Shown: piece after piece, positions 35,461 to 44,222 of the stretch
How the letters are laid out: each line of letters starts with the position of its first letter
Position numbering within the stretch: position 1 is the first letter of the stretch
Assembly (NCBI GenBank): GCA_040387475.1
Contig: JAZKDT010000061.1
Span: forward strand, 1 to 64,000
DNA length: 64,000 nucleotides
From: UBA4416 sp040387475
GTDB taxonomy: Bacteria; Bacteroidota; Bacteroidia; B-17B0; Aurantibacillaceae
Direction of reading: 5' to 3'
Translations under genes and position numbers: made by a program
Notes under the pieces: generated by a model
What the model was told of the DNA's origin: nothing
The model's input: only the letters and a program-made list of their open reading frames with translations
Database searches by the model: none

Positions 35461-35484
35461 CTTCTCAACTTCGCTTGAAGTTAT
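35461..35484 (-). repeat. third copy of the REP-like unit
   Basis: On the minus strand this 24-base unit matches the one at 28905-28928 at about 19 of 24 positions, sharing GCGAAGTTGAGAAG. It sits inside the polysaccharide operon between the NodB-like gene and the GT4 gene, so it is transcribed and may form a hairpin affecting downstream expression. Confidence 0.65.
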
Positions 35485-35490
35485 ATCGTT

Positions 35491-36297
35491 TTATTTTTCT
35501 AATTCTTTAACTGCCTGTTTAAAATTGACGAATTCTACGTTTTGTTTTACTAAATATTCTATCAGCCATATATACCAATCTTTCCATGTTTTGTGAGCGT
35601 CAGAAAAATAACGATCATGAAAATCAATCCCTAAATAAGGTAAATTAAGATCAACCACTTTATCAATAATTTTTTTAGTGGCGTCACAACTTTGACTGAA
35701 GTTCTTGCTTTGCCATTGTTTGGGTTTTTCAATCACATAGCCGTCCATAATCTGGAATGGAAACTCCCACATGGTTCCTATCTTATAAGGCGCTTTAAAA
35801 CTCATTTCACTACTATCAAACTGATAGCCAACTTTTGCCATATTAGAGAACGTATGTTCGTTGGTTCGAATGTAATGCATGCGGGTGCCAAACGTTTGTT
35901 GTTTCGAAATATCTTTAAACAAAGAATATTCTGCGTTTATCTTCTCAAAATTTGCAAATTCAATACCATGAACACCAACATCACAACCCATCTGCAACAT
36001 TTTATGTATCCACAAAGCTGAATTTTCTTTTGAATAATTCAATCCTACTCCGTTGTTGACGCCAATGAAATAAGTAGTGGGCACATGGTTCTTGCTATTA
36101 AATTCGTGTAACGCTTCAATGTGCTGCCATTGATTTTTAAATACATCGGCATGGCGGTTAAGCATTTCAGAAACAGAAATTTTACCCGAAAACAGTTCGA
36201 TATAACTTCTCACGAAATATTTAGGTACGATCAGATCTTTCAGATAATGTTCTGAAAGAGTTAAATGATCGATATCGTGAGAAACAATGGCTTGCAT
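35491..36297 (-). CDS. NodB-like polysaccharide deacetylase-family protein
   Basis: The 268-residue protein has features of the carbohydrate esterase 4 superfamily: an early metal-site motif SHDIDH (residues 6-11), a middle GCDVGVHG, RMHYIR, and the late LGIDFHDRYFS. There is no signal peptide, so it would act in the cytoplasm or at the inner membrane face. It may remove an acetyl group from a sugar of the growing glycan. Similarity to classical NodB is distant, and lack of catalysis cannot be excluded. Confidence 0.72.
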   Translation of the reverse strand: MQAIVSHDIDHLTLSEHYLKDLIVPKYFVRSYIELFSGKISVSEMLNRHADVFKNQWQHIEALHEFNSKNHVPTTYFIGVNNGVGLNYSKENSALWIHKMLQMGCDVGVHGIEFANFEKINAEYSLFKDISKQQTFGTRMHYIRTNEHTFSNMAKVGYQFDSSEMSFKAPYKIGTMWEFPFQIMDGYVIEKPKQWQSKNFSQSCDATKKIIDKVVDLNLPYLGIDFHDRYFSDAHKTWKDWYIWLIEYLVKQNVEFVNFKQAVKELEK

Positions 36298-36328
36298 TTC
36301 CAGCCTAAAAATAGCAAAAAAGAGGCGT

Positions 36329-37237
36329 TTACTTTTTGTTTTTCAGGATTTTAATTAACCGGGGTAGTTTATTAACTTGTAAAAAACTGTAAGTCACGGC
36401 TTCTCCTCCAAAACCCTTGTAAAAATTGGCCAATCCTTGCTTTGAACCACCACCAAAGTCAAAAATGGTGGATTTATCTTCAAAAAACTCAATCGCATGT
36501 TTCATGAGAAGATGCATGCTACCCGAATTATCTGATTTATCGAAGTTGGTACCTTTCAAATATAAGGCATGTTTTCCGTTGCTTATAAAATGGCCTAATG
36601 CTTTGAGAACATTTTCTTTAGAAACCACTTTGAATGTATACAACCTTTCCGTTTTAATAGCATTAGCTAATAACTCATCAAGTAAGCATATAGTTGATTT
36701 GGCCAATCCTACCTCACTTTCTAAAAAGGGATTTAAATAGTTTTGTGAAAGCTCAATACTTTCCAAACTATTTACTGGTTCAACTAAAAATTTATTCTCA
36801 ATCGCTTTGGCAATATTCCTTTTGGTATTTTGATTGAATTTATACCCATTCCCATAATTAAGTGTATACGTATTTTTAGGAGAAATGAACTCTGACTGAA
36901 TGGTGTTAGTCACATTTAATTCGATATCAATTAAACGATAATTCTCTAAAATATAGTTAAAAAATTGCTGCTCGATGGCCGGAGTCACAGTGCCGTAAGC
37001 ACCTAATTGAGATGTAAAAGGCGGCTGGGGCAAGTATCTGAATCCGAATTTTGTTTTAGAGGTGATTGGAAACACACTTTGGTAATCACCAATAACGAGC
37101 GCATCCCAGGTGGGACAAGTTGCATTGAGATAAAAAGCTTGAGCAAAAACAAACGGTATTTCTGAACCTAAAATAGCCTGATCCCATTTTTTAAGATCAA
37201 GGTCCTGATGTTTAATGTACTGCAAACCGCTCATCAA
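36329..37237 (-). CDS. FemAB-like GNAT acyltransferase, copy 1
   Basis: The 302-residue protein shows the double-GNAT architecture of FemAB/FemX-like enzymes. An N-terminal domain contains VFAQAFYLNATCPTWDALV. The C-terminal domain has ALGHFISNGKHALYLKGTNF and the FDFGGGSKQGLANFYKGFG motif typical of this group. The family adds amino acids or acyl groups to peptidoglycan or glycan amino sugars. It overlaps copy 2 by 4 bases; the two are diverged paralogues. Confidence 0.78.
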   Translation of the reverse strand: MMSGLQYIKHQDLDLKKWDQAILGSEIPFVFAQAFYLNATCPTWDALVIGDYQSVFPITSKTKFGFRYLPQPPFTSQLGAYGTVTPAIEQQFFNYILENYRLIDIELNVTNTIQSEFISPKNTYTLNYGNGYKFNQNTKRNIAKAIENKFLVEPVNSLESIELSQNYLNPFLESEVGLAKSTICLLDELLANAIKTERLYTFKVVSKENVLKALGHFISNGKHALYLKGTNFDKSDNSGSMHLLMKHAIEFFEDKSTIFDFGGGSKQGLANFYKGFGGEAVTYSFLQVNKLPRLIKILKNKK

Positions 37238-38196
37238 AACAATTCTCTTTTTTTAAATTTCAGGAGGATCTCCAGGGGCAGACTCGCTTTATTAACGGTA
37301 AAATAGGGGACTAATTCAGGGCCAAAACTGCGGAAAAATTTTTCTACTCCTTTCAACATAGAACCTTCAAAATCAAAGGTTATACAGCCCAGTTCCTTCG
37401 CTTTTTCAATGCTCCTTTGAACCAAAATGTTGTTTACGCCCTGTACTCCTGACTTTTTGTTTACACCACCAAGGAGGTAATAACAATTGTTTTTATCGTA
37501 CACGCAAAACACATTACCGAGCACTTCATTGCCTTTTTGAGCTGTTACGCTAAAAGAGTTTGTATCATCAGCAAACTTCTTAAAAATATTCTGCAGCTCG
37601 GTTTCATATATATTAGCGTCGGTTGTATTTAATGAATCCATAAAAAATTTAAACAGCTCGTCTTTACTGAGGGTATTTTCAGACACCACAACACCATCTT
37701 TAATGGCTTTATTGATCACATTTCTATTCTTGGAATCAAAATTAGCTTTAATATCCTCCATTGATTTGCCCAGGTTGATACGATATGTATAATTAGGAAT
37801 CACCTTATACTTTTCCCAGATAAAATGCTGAAAGTCGATGATATTGGAAGGAAAGGCGAGAACGGTAAGCGCACTTTTCTGATTACTAAAAAAGGTACAA
37901 ACTTCATTCATTACTTCTTTCGAAAAATTATTGATGGATGCATTGTTTTTACTGTCTGACCTAAAGAACAAACCGCAGTGCGGCGTGTACGGCGGCAATT
38001 TCAAAAAAGTAAAGCCAAATTTTTTGCTATTTAAAAAATAAAAGCCACCAATCATTTGATGTTCATCTTTGTAAATACCCATCAAAGTTAAAGCCCCGTC
38101 ATAAACAGACAGCCATTTTTTACTGGCAAATACACCAATAACCGGTTCGGCCTTGTCGCAAAATATATCTAAATTATCGATTGGTTTTAAGATCAC
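37234..38196 (-). CDS. FemAB-like GNAT acyltransferase, copy 2
   Basis: The 320-residue protein has the same layout as its downstream neighbour: a first GNAT-like domain ending near residue 130, then VLGNVFCVYDKNNCYYLLGGV and FDFEGSMLKGVEKFFRSFG, the equivalent of copy 1's glycine-rich signature. Shared order and motifs, low overall identity and a 4-base overlap point to an old tandem duplication. It probably acylates the amino sugar made by the DegT enzyme, but that is inference. Confidence 0.78.
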   Translation of the reverse strand: MILKPIDNLDIFCDKAEPVIGVFASKKWLSVYDGALTLMGIYKDEHQMIGGFYFLNSKKFGFTFLKLPPYTPHCGLFFRSDSKNNASINNFSKEVMNEVCTFFSNQKSALTVLAFPSNIIDFQHFIWEKYKVIPNYTYRINLGKSMEDIKANFDSKNRNVINKAIKDGVVVSENTLSKDELFKFFMDSLNTTDANIYETELQNIFKKFADDTNSFSVTAQKGNEVLGNVFCVYDKNNCYYLLGGVNKKSGVQGVNNILVQRSIEKAKELGCITFDFEGSMLKGVEKFFRSFGPELVPYFTVNKASLPLEILLKFKKRELF

Positions 38197-38200
38197 GTGC

Positions 38201-39295
38201 TTACTTCTTTTTTATCAAATGACTATAAACGTCAATCATTTGCTTAATATTATTATCCCAGTTATATTTTTGAACCACTTTTTCCCTTGCGGTTTTGCCA
38301 ACTGTTTGTTTCAATTCCTCGTCCAACATATATTTTTCAATTTCAACGGCTGTTTGCTCAACGTTGCCAACCTCCACCAGGCTTCCAAAGTTACTATTTT
38401 CTATGATCTCTTTTAACCCTCCGGTATTAGTTGCAACTACAGGCTTTTCGCAGGCCATAGCTTCAATGACGGACACTCCAAAACTCTCGTAATCGCTGAT
38501 ATTAACCAATACATCCAACATATTAAAATAATGGGATACCTCAGAAAAAGCAATTCTACCGGTAAAGGTTATGTCGTTTTGCAACTTCAATTTTTTGCTC
38601 AGCTTTTTTAGATGTTCCATTTGCGAACCTTCGCCAATAATCATCAATTTTAAAGGTTGGTCAGGGTGTTTAATTTTCAAAGAAGCAAAGGCGTTGATCA
38701 ATACATCGGTATTATATAATGGTTCCAGTGGCTTTATACTACCAATCACAAAAGAGTCCTTATCAAATAACCCTGCTACTTCCTTTTTTTTAAATTCATT
38801 CGTATCAACCCCAAATGGGATTACCTGTATCGGCTTGTTGGTTACAGGTATTAAAAAATCTTTGATGGTGTGAGATGTTGCGCAGATAACATCAGCCATT
38901 CTTAAATTGTATTTTAAAATGGCTTTATTGATGAAGTTTTTTTGTGGAAACTTCATGACGTCTGTTCCCCACGCCGAAATGACAAAAGGATGAAAGCCGC
39001 TCAAAGCACCTATCAATCCGTAACTGGTGGCGTAATGTGCATGCACCAGATCAGGCCCAAATTCTTTAATAACCTTCTTTAAAGAACCAACAAATTTTAA
39101 ATAGGACATCTTGTTCGATGTATCTAATTTCTCTGCCGGCTCAAATAATATCGAAATATTTTTTTTATTTTGATACCAGGGATAAGATGCTTTATTAAAA
39201 CTAAATAGTCCCACTTCTATCCCATTGGAGGCCAATCCTATTGCCCACTTTTCGGTGTGTTCAGAATAAGTATCGGATAGCAACAAAATACGCAT
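38201..39295 (-). CDS. GT4 glycosyltransferase
   Basis: The 364-residue protein starts at MRILLLSDTYSEHTEKWA (ATG 39295); a longer frame to 39382 would add 29 hydrophobic residues unlike the family and run into the divergent promoter region. The GT-B fold is clear, with FVISAWGTDVMKFP in the acceptor half and the donor half containing FVIGSIKPLEPLYNTDVLI and the E-x7-E motif (SDYESFGVSVIEAMACEKPVVAT region). It is the first gene of the ~9 kb minus-strand glycan operon. Confidence 0.88.
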   Translation of the reverse strand: MRILLLSDTYSEHTEKWAIGLASNGIEVGLFSFNKASYPWYQNKKNISILFEPAEKLDTSNKMSYLKFVGSLKKVIKEFGPDLVHAHYATSYGLIGALSGFHPFVISAWGTDVMKFPQKNFINKAILKYNLRMADVICATSHTIKDFLIPVTNKPIQVIPFGVDTNEFKKKEVAGLFDKDSFVIGSIKPLEPLYNTDVLINAFASLKIKHPDQPLKLMIIGEGSQMEHLKKLSKKLKLQNDITFTGRIAFSEVSHYFNMLDVLVNISDYESFGVSVIEAMACEKPVVATNTGGLKEIIENSNFGSLVEVGNVEQTAVEIEKYMLDEELKQTVGKTAREKVVQKYNWDNNIKQMIDVYSHLIKKK

Positions 39296-39388
39296 AACAG
39301 TAAAATTACTAAACAAAATAAGAAGTTTGTAAAATATAACGCCCTTTATAAACACTGTGTTTTTAATAACAAAAATCTCCAAAAAATG

Positions 39389-39396
39389 TATATTTG
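39389..39396 (+). promoter_or_regulatory. -7 element for the plus-strand GT2 gene
   Basis: TATATTTG matches the consensus and ends 6 bases before the ATG at 39403, so the transcript would be leaderless or nearly so. Confidence 0.5.
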
Positions 39397-39402
39397 TAGT
39401 GT

Positions 39403-40155
39403 ATGCGCTTTTCCATTATTATTCCATCCTACAACCAGATCCGGTTCATTGAAGCCACCATGCAAAACATTGTTGCCCTTAAAAAACTATGTTCTGAGCA
39501 TACAACCGACCTGGAAGTAATTGTATATGATAATTGTTCGGATACGGAAGTGCAGGCAATTTTAAAAAAATATAAATCGGTAATTGATATACTAAAAGTT
39601 GAGCCTGATAAAGGTCAGTATGATGCCATTAATAAAGGACTGAGATACGTGACAGGTGAATATTGGACCTGGTTAAACACGGATGATTTGATTGATTTAA
39701 ACGGTTTTTCAGAAATCATAACCTATTTAAAGACCAATGAACCTGATTATATTTACGGTGATATTGAAACTATTGATGAGACCGGAAATTCAATAGCAAA
39801 AGGTTCTAGCGGTCATATATCCTTATCATCGCTAACAACACTGGATGCTTCTATTTCGCAGCCAGGTTCTTTTTTCAGAACCGCATTCACTTCCAAAATT
39901 GGTGAATTGGCGAATTACCGGTTCGCATTTGATTATGAATACATTTTAAGAATATTAAAAAATAATGGTAAGGTCACGAAATTAAATACCATCGTTGCTC
40001 AGTTCAGGTACTACGAGCAATCCAAATCAGGAAGCCAGGACGCCCGCTTTTTAATAGAACAACTGGAAATTGCCAACATATACGGTAGCAAACGTTTTTC
40101 TAAATTAAACCTGATGTTAAGATTAAGGATCATTAAAAGAAAACTACTTAATTGA
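39403..40155 (+). CDS. GT2 glycosyltransferase
   Basis: The 250-residue GT-A enzyme has the family opening FSIIIPSYNQIRFIEATMQN, the nucleotide-binding VIVYDNCSDTE, and the D-x-D equivalent WTWLNTDDLID. It lacks membrane helices. It begins a two-gene plus-strand island inside the otherwise minus-strand polysaccharide locus, with its own promoter. The next gene starts on a TTG overlapping its TGA stop. Confidence 0.9.
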   Translation: MRFSIIIPSYNQIRFIEATMQNIVALKKLCSEHTTDLEVIVYDNCSDTEVQAILKKYKSVIDILKVEPDKGQYDAINKGLRYVTGEYWTWLNTDDLIDLNGFSEIITYLKTNEPDYIYGDIETIDETGNSIAKGSSGHISLSSLTTLDASISQPGSFFRTAFTSKIGELANYRFAFDYEYILRILKNNGKVTKLNTIVAQFRYYEQSKSGSQDARFLIEQLEIANIYGSKRFSKLNLMLRLRIIKRKLLN

Positions 40156-41288
40156 AACCGATCAAAGAAATAACCGTTTTCTCTATTGGTGATTCCAACC
40201 AATTAAAAACATGGTCCAACGTACCTTATTTTTTCACCAAAAGCCTGGAAGAAAAACAGATTAAAATAAACCGAGTTAATATTGAGGAAAATGCCTTTTT
40301 AAATATAATCCATAAATACACTGTATTTGCCTTTTTAAAACTGATCAACAAAAATTCCAATCATACTTACTTTCGATCCGGCTTAAATTATTTTCTCACC
40401 AACCGAAAGATAGAAGCAGCTGTAAAACAGTATCCCGACTCCGATACTCTTTTATTCCTGACCTATAGTTTCAGTTCAAAAAAACAACCCGGTAAAAAAG
40501 TGATTTTATTCAGTGATTGGAGTTATCTTTATTATCTCACTAATTTTTTAAAACGCGCGCCACAGTGGTTTGAAGAAAAAGCGTTGTTGCGCGAAAAAAA
40601 ACATATTGAGCAGGCAGATATTGTTTTAAGCTTGTTTCCAAAATCGCTTGAATTTAATAAAACGCAGTATAACAGTAAGCATTTATACTACCTGGGAAAT
40701 GTAATCAATGGAAATTATCCATTAGATATCAAACAATTAATTCATCAAAAATTAACCAGTAATAAACTTTTATTTATTGGCAATAAAAAGTACTTGCGGG
40801 GTGCATTAAGTCTGATAAACACCTATAAAACGTTTTCAGAAAAAGGAGCGATGAAAGCTGAATTACATATCATTGGAATTACTGAGGAGGAAACGGGTAT
40901 TCATATGCCTGGTTTATTCTACTATGGATACCTGGATAAAGGTATTCCCTCGCAAAATGAACAATACTACCACCTTATATCGGAAGCAAGAGCCATTATT
41001 AATACAAACCCTGACTGGGGTGCTTTTTCGGCAATGACGGAAGCTATGTATTATTTTACGCCGGTAATCACAACTGCTTATCCGGAATTTACTGAAACTT
41101 ACGGTAATAACATCGACTTCGGGTATTATGTCGATCCTGTTTCGGAGGATTTAATTTTTAAAATAGAATCAGTGCTTAGCCATTCCTCCGATAAACAAAT
41201 AGAATTAATGAATAACGCACACCAAAAGGTAAAAGATTTTACCTGGAACGCTTATACCGAAAACGTATTAAAACTGATCAGCGAATAG
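40152..41288 (+). CDS. GT4-like glycosyltransferase starting at TTG
   Basis: The 378-residue protein begins at TTG 40152, which overlaps the TGA of the GT2 gene (TTGA); no ATG is available nearby and homologous-looking sequence starts immediately (KPIKEITVFSIGDSN). The fold is GT-B-like with a C-terminal donor half, including KLLFIGNKKYLRGALSL and INTNPDWGAFSAMTEAMYYFTPVITT. It probably acts with the GT2 enzyme. The last 11 bases overlap the end of the convergent GT2 gene. Confidence 0.78.
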   Translation: MKPIKEITVFSIGDSNQLKTWSNVPYFFTKSLEEKQIKINRVNIEENAFLNIIHKYTVFAFLKLINKNSNHTYFRSGLNYFLTNRKIEAAVKQYPDSDTLLFLTYSFSSKKQPGKKVILFSDWSYLYYLTNFLKRAPQWFEEKALLREKKHIEQADIVLSLFPKSLEFNKTQYNSKHLYYLGNVINGNYPLDIKQLIHQKLTSNKLLFIGNKKYLRGALSLINTYKTFSEKGAMKAELHIIGITEEETGIHMPGLFYYGYLDKGIPSQNEQYYHLISEARAIINTNPDWGAFSAMTEAMYYFTPVITTAYPEFTETYGNNIDFGYYVDPVSEDLIFKIESVLSHSSDKQIELMNNAHQKVKDFTWNAYTENVLKLISE

Positions 41289-42261
41289 CGGCTATCAACT
41301 TTATAAAAAAGTTTCCGTGCTGATACTCCTGAATTTTTCGAAAAGCAATATTATGATCCGTAAAAAGATAGTGCTTCCGTTCCTCACTTAGATTGACAGA
41401 GTAGGCTTTATAAGCCTTTAACCTGAAATACAGCTTGAGTTTGATGGTTTGAGTAAAACTGAGATGCGACCTGAACGATTCGAATTGCCTGCTAAATAAA
41501 AGCAGGTATGAAAACAATAAAGGTTCAATGTAATGCAATTCAAAATATTTGGAGTCAACGTTACTGCTGGTGGTCGAATCATTATGAATTCTGAAAGCGC
41601 ACAATTGTTCAGGAATATACCTTAATCCATACTTGCCGGCAATTTTAAGAACAAATTCCAAATCACATATTTGTTTAAGCGAAGCATTAAAATGGCCGAG
41701 CTCTTCAATAATGCTTTTTTTGAAAAATATAAGGCTTGGTTCTCCTATAAAATTCATGCAAATATTTTCTACGGCAATTTTTGAAATCAGTTCAGGAGAA
41801 AAGTCCGTACCTTTAAATTCAGTAGTATTTTCAAGAGTTCTCACAACCTTCGTATAATAATTTACATGATCTAAACTCGCATTCCCATCCAATACAAAAT
41901 GGCGTTTGCAAACAATCAGTTGGGCATTATCATCTATCTGGCTCACAAATTTTTGCAGACAGTCAATGGTTATATAATCATCCTGAAAAACAAATTTGAT
42001 CCACTTACCTGAACTTAACGATAAACATTTATTCCAGTTACCAACCAAACCAAGATTTTGTTCACCTTTGTAAAAGCTGATGAAAGAGTATTTGGCAGTA
42101 TATGCATCGATAATAGAAATAGTGTTATCTGAAGAACCATCATCACAAATGATAATCTCATAATCCTTAAACGACTGACTAATGCAGGAGTCCAAACACT
42201 CTACCAGGTATTTATCACCGTTATAGGTGGGAATGCATATACTTACCAGTGGATTACTCAT
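41278..42261 (-). CDS. GT2 glycosyltransferase
   Basis: The 327-residue GT-A protein opens LVSICIPTYNGDKYLVECLDS and has IIICDDGSSDNTISII and the D-x-D-like FVFQDDYIT. The C-terminal ~100 residues are helical and basic, without clear membrane spans. It is the promoter-distal member of a four-gene minus-strand unit (45344 to 41278) and overlaps its upstream GT61 neighbour by 8 bases. Confidence 0.9.
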   Translation of the reverse strand: MSNPLVSICIPTYNGDKYLVECLDSCISQSFKDYEIIICDDGSSDNTISIIDAYTAKYSFISFYKGEQNLGLVGNWNKCLSLSSGKWIKFVFQDDYITIDCLQKFVSQIDDNAQLIVCKRHFVLDGNASLDHVNYYTKVVRTLENTTEFKGTDFSPELISKIAVENICMNFIGEPSLIFFKKSIIEELGHFNASLKQICDLEFVLKIAGKYGLRYIPEQLCAFRIHNDSTTSSNVDSKYFELHYIEPLLFSYLLLFSRQFESFRSHLSFTQTIKLKLYFRLKAYKAYSVNLSEERKHYLFTDHNIAFRKIQEYQHGNFFIKLIAAIR

Positions 42262-43357
42262 TTAGAAGCCTGTACAAATTTAATTTAAACAATTCAATAT
42301 CCACCCATAAATGATCATTCCCCTGCACAGCACATAACTGATAATAATAATCTACTTTAACCGCACTGGCCAAAGCCCAATAGCAAAAATTTGGCGCGTC
42401 TTGTCTTATCAGTTCCAATACGCGTGTGTGCTCTTCCATAAACATCATGTTAGTTAAGTTGGCACCGTGACTGGAAACCATATATTTTGCTCCTCTTCCT
42501 ATCTCCACCTGTTGCTCAAATGTATAATCTTCAAAATAAATAATATCAAAACCAAACTGCCTCACTACATCTATAACAGAGTCTTCATTTACAATTTTTC
42601 GGGCTTTTTGCCGCCCGCGACTCACATACAGTTTTGTGAAATTTGAAATTCCCGGAATTTTATTCAGGAAAAACTGCCTAATTTCTAAAACTTTGGGTGG
42701 ATGAATATGCCCTGAGCCCACTAAATAATAAGGAACCATAAGGTGCTTTACATTCAGGAATTCATTTTCATTTATAAATGTGATATGATGGATGTTATAA
42801 TAACTCAATGTGCGTTTCATAAATGCTCGGCAATCCGCAGGAAGTAACAACGAATAGTTTTTTTGTTTCAACTCTTCCAGAAAAATCAAAAGCCTTGGCA
42901 ACGTATCTACTAACCAATGGTAATAATTACCCGCCGACCAAAAATCATAAATAAGTACATAATTAATCTCGTCGTTTCCTTTAACCCTCTTTTTGAATAA
43001 ATAATTCTTTAATATATACAGCAAACCATAGTCGGCCCTGAACACAATGTGCGGAACAGACTGGTAGGTATTATTCATTCCCTTAAAAAGAATAGCATCA
43101 TAACTAACGTTTATATTTTCAAATTCAAAAACGGTTTCCGTTCCACTTTTATATCCTGTATAATGAGCAAACAGTTTCATATCCTCATCTATAAAATTAA
43201 CCGGATAAGGATGATCTACTGCAATTCCGTTCTCAATATGCTTAACCATTGACGAGTTTATCGGCTTTATGAAGCCCCGGCGCTCTAAACCGGCATGCAT
43301 CTTCCAAAGAACAGCATCCAGAATGGACAAACTTTTATGATATATTCTTTTAAGCAT
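42254..43357 (-). CDS. GT61 family glycosyltransferase
   Basis: The 367-residue protein matches GT61 (DUF563): NYYHWLVDTLPRLLIFLEEL, the middle KLYVSRGRQKARKIVNEDSV, and the late SSHGANLTNMMFM segment that forms the family signature. Bacterial members transfer sugars to capsule or O-antigen chains. Its start overlaps the stop of the RgpF-like gene by one base (TAATG). A second, divergent GT61 copy is at 45457-46464. Confidence 0.88.
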   Translation of the reverse strand: MLKRIYHKSLSILDAVLWKMHAGLERRGFIKPINSSMVKHIENGIAVDHPYPVNFIDEDMKLFAHYTGYKSGTETVFEFENINVSYDAILFKGMNNTYQSVPHIVFRADYGLLYILKNYLFKKRVKGNDEINYVLIYDFWSAGNYYHWLVDTLPRLLIFLEELKQKNYSLLLPADCRAFMKRTLSYYNIHHITFINENEFLNVKHLMVPYYLVGSGHIHPPKVLEIRQFFLNKIPGISNFTKLYVSRGRQKARKIVNEDSVIDVVRQFGFDIIYFEDYTFEQQVEIGRGAKYMVSSHGANLTNMMFMEEHTRVLELIRQDAPNFCYWALASAVKVDYYYQLCAVQGNDHLWVDIELFKLNLYRLLNE

Positions 43358-44220
43358 TAATTCTTTTTACGAAAAAATCGGATGGTGTTTATAAAAAAAA
43401 TAGATAAACGGTATTTGATTTTTGAAAACCAGGATAAATTTTCTGCTTTATCAGATTTAAGTTTATGAAAGTCTACAACAAGATTGGGCGTACTTTTTTT
43501 AATTAGGTCAATATAATACGGAACAGAAATATTAAAGTTCATACGTGCCAAAGTAAATAATTCATCTTTTCGGTATGACTCAAATATTATTTTCTTTTTA
43601 ATGACCGGAATGCCTTTCGAGATATGATAATCGACGCAATGATAGTAAGGACTAAACTCGCCCTGATAACCATTATTATCAATGAAAGCGCCAATTGTTA
43701 AGCCTTTCGAGATCAAGTAATTACTTAAGCCAACTTCGTATATTTTGATCACGTCAGAAACATGCGGCAGCAACTTGTGTAAATTAAAATAATCTACTGT
43801 TGGCTGAATTGCTTTTTTGTTGATGATCAAAAAATAAGATTGAATATGAGGCGTAATAGCGTACGACATTGTGATTCCCTGCAGATCAGAAGTATCCTTA
43901 CGGGACCAATTCATAAACTCATCCAATGGTTTAAACAAAATACAGGAATCATTTACCAAAGCAATTTGCTGATATTGTGTTGTGTCCAGCTGTATGATAG
44001 CTTTGTACCACATGCCAAAATCCCAACCTTCGTTCTCCACTTTAAGTATTGAAATATTATTAAGATTTAAAAAATAATGCGACTCCTCGCTTAGCTCTTT
44101 TTCATTTGTAATAAAGATAGTCTCAGAAAAATAAGGGATAATATTCTCAAGGTAAACCCTCACATAGTAGGGAATATCCGGTTGATTAAAATATGAACTG
44201 AATAAACAGATCGATTTCAT
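43357..44220 (-). CDS. rhamnan-synthesis F (RgpF)-like protein
   Basis: The 287-residue protein has motifs of the RgpF family: SYFNQPDIPYYVRVYLENI, NEGWDFGMWYKAI and NDSCILFKPLDEFM near residue 95. RgpF-like proteins act in synthesis of rhamnose-rich or similar cell-surface glycans, probably as glycosyltransferases. It ends with a basic, aromatic helix that could touch the membrane. It is coupled to the downstream GT61 gene and lies 2 bases after the GT4 gene. Confidence 0.78.
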   Translation of the reverse strand: MKSICLFSSYFNQPDIPYYVRVYLENIIPYFSETIFITNEKELSEESHYFLNLNNISILKVENEGWDFGMWYKAIIQLDTTQYQQIALVNDSCILFKPLDEFMNWSRKDTSDLQGITMSYAITPHIQSYFLIINKKAIQPTVDYFNLHKLLPHVSDVIKIYEVGLSNYLISKGLTIGAFIDNNGYQGEFSPYYHCVDYHISKGIPVIKKKIIFESYRKDELFTLARMNFNISVPYYIDLIKKSTPNLVVDFHKLKSDKAENLSWFSKIKYRLSIFFINTIRFFRKKN

Positions 44221-44222
44221 GT

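Noticed and set aside
39296..39382. N-terminal extension of the GT4 gene
   Set aside because: The added 29 residues do not fit the family and run into the divergent promoter region; MRILLLSDTYSEH is a normal GT4 start.
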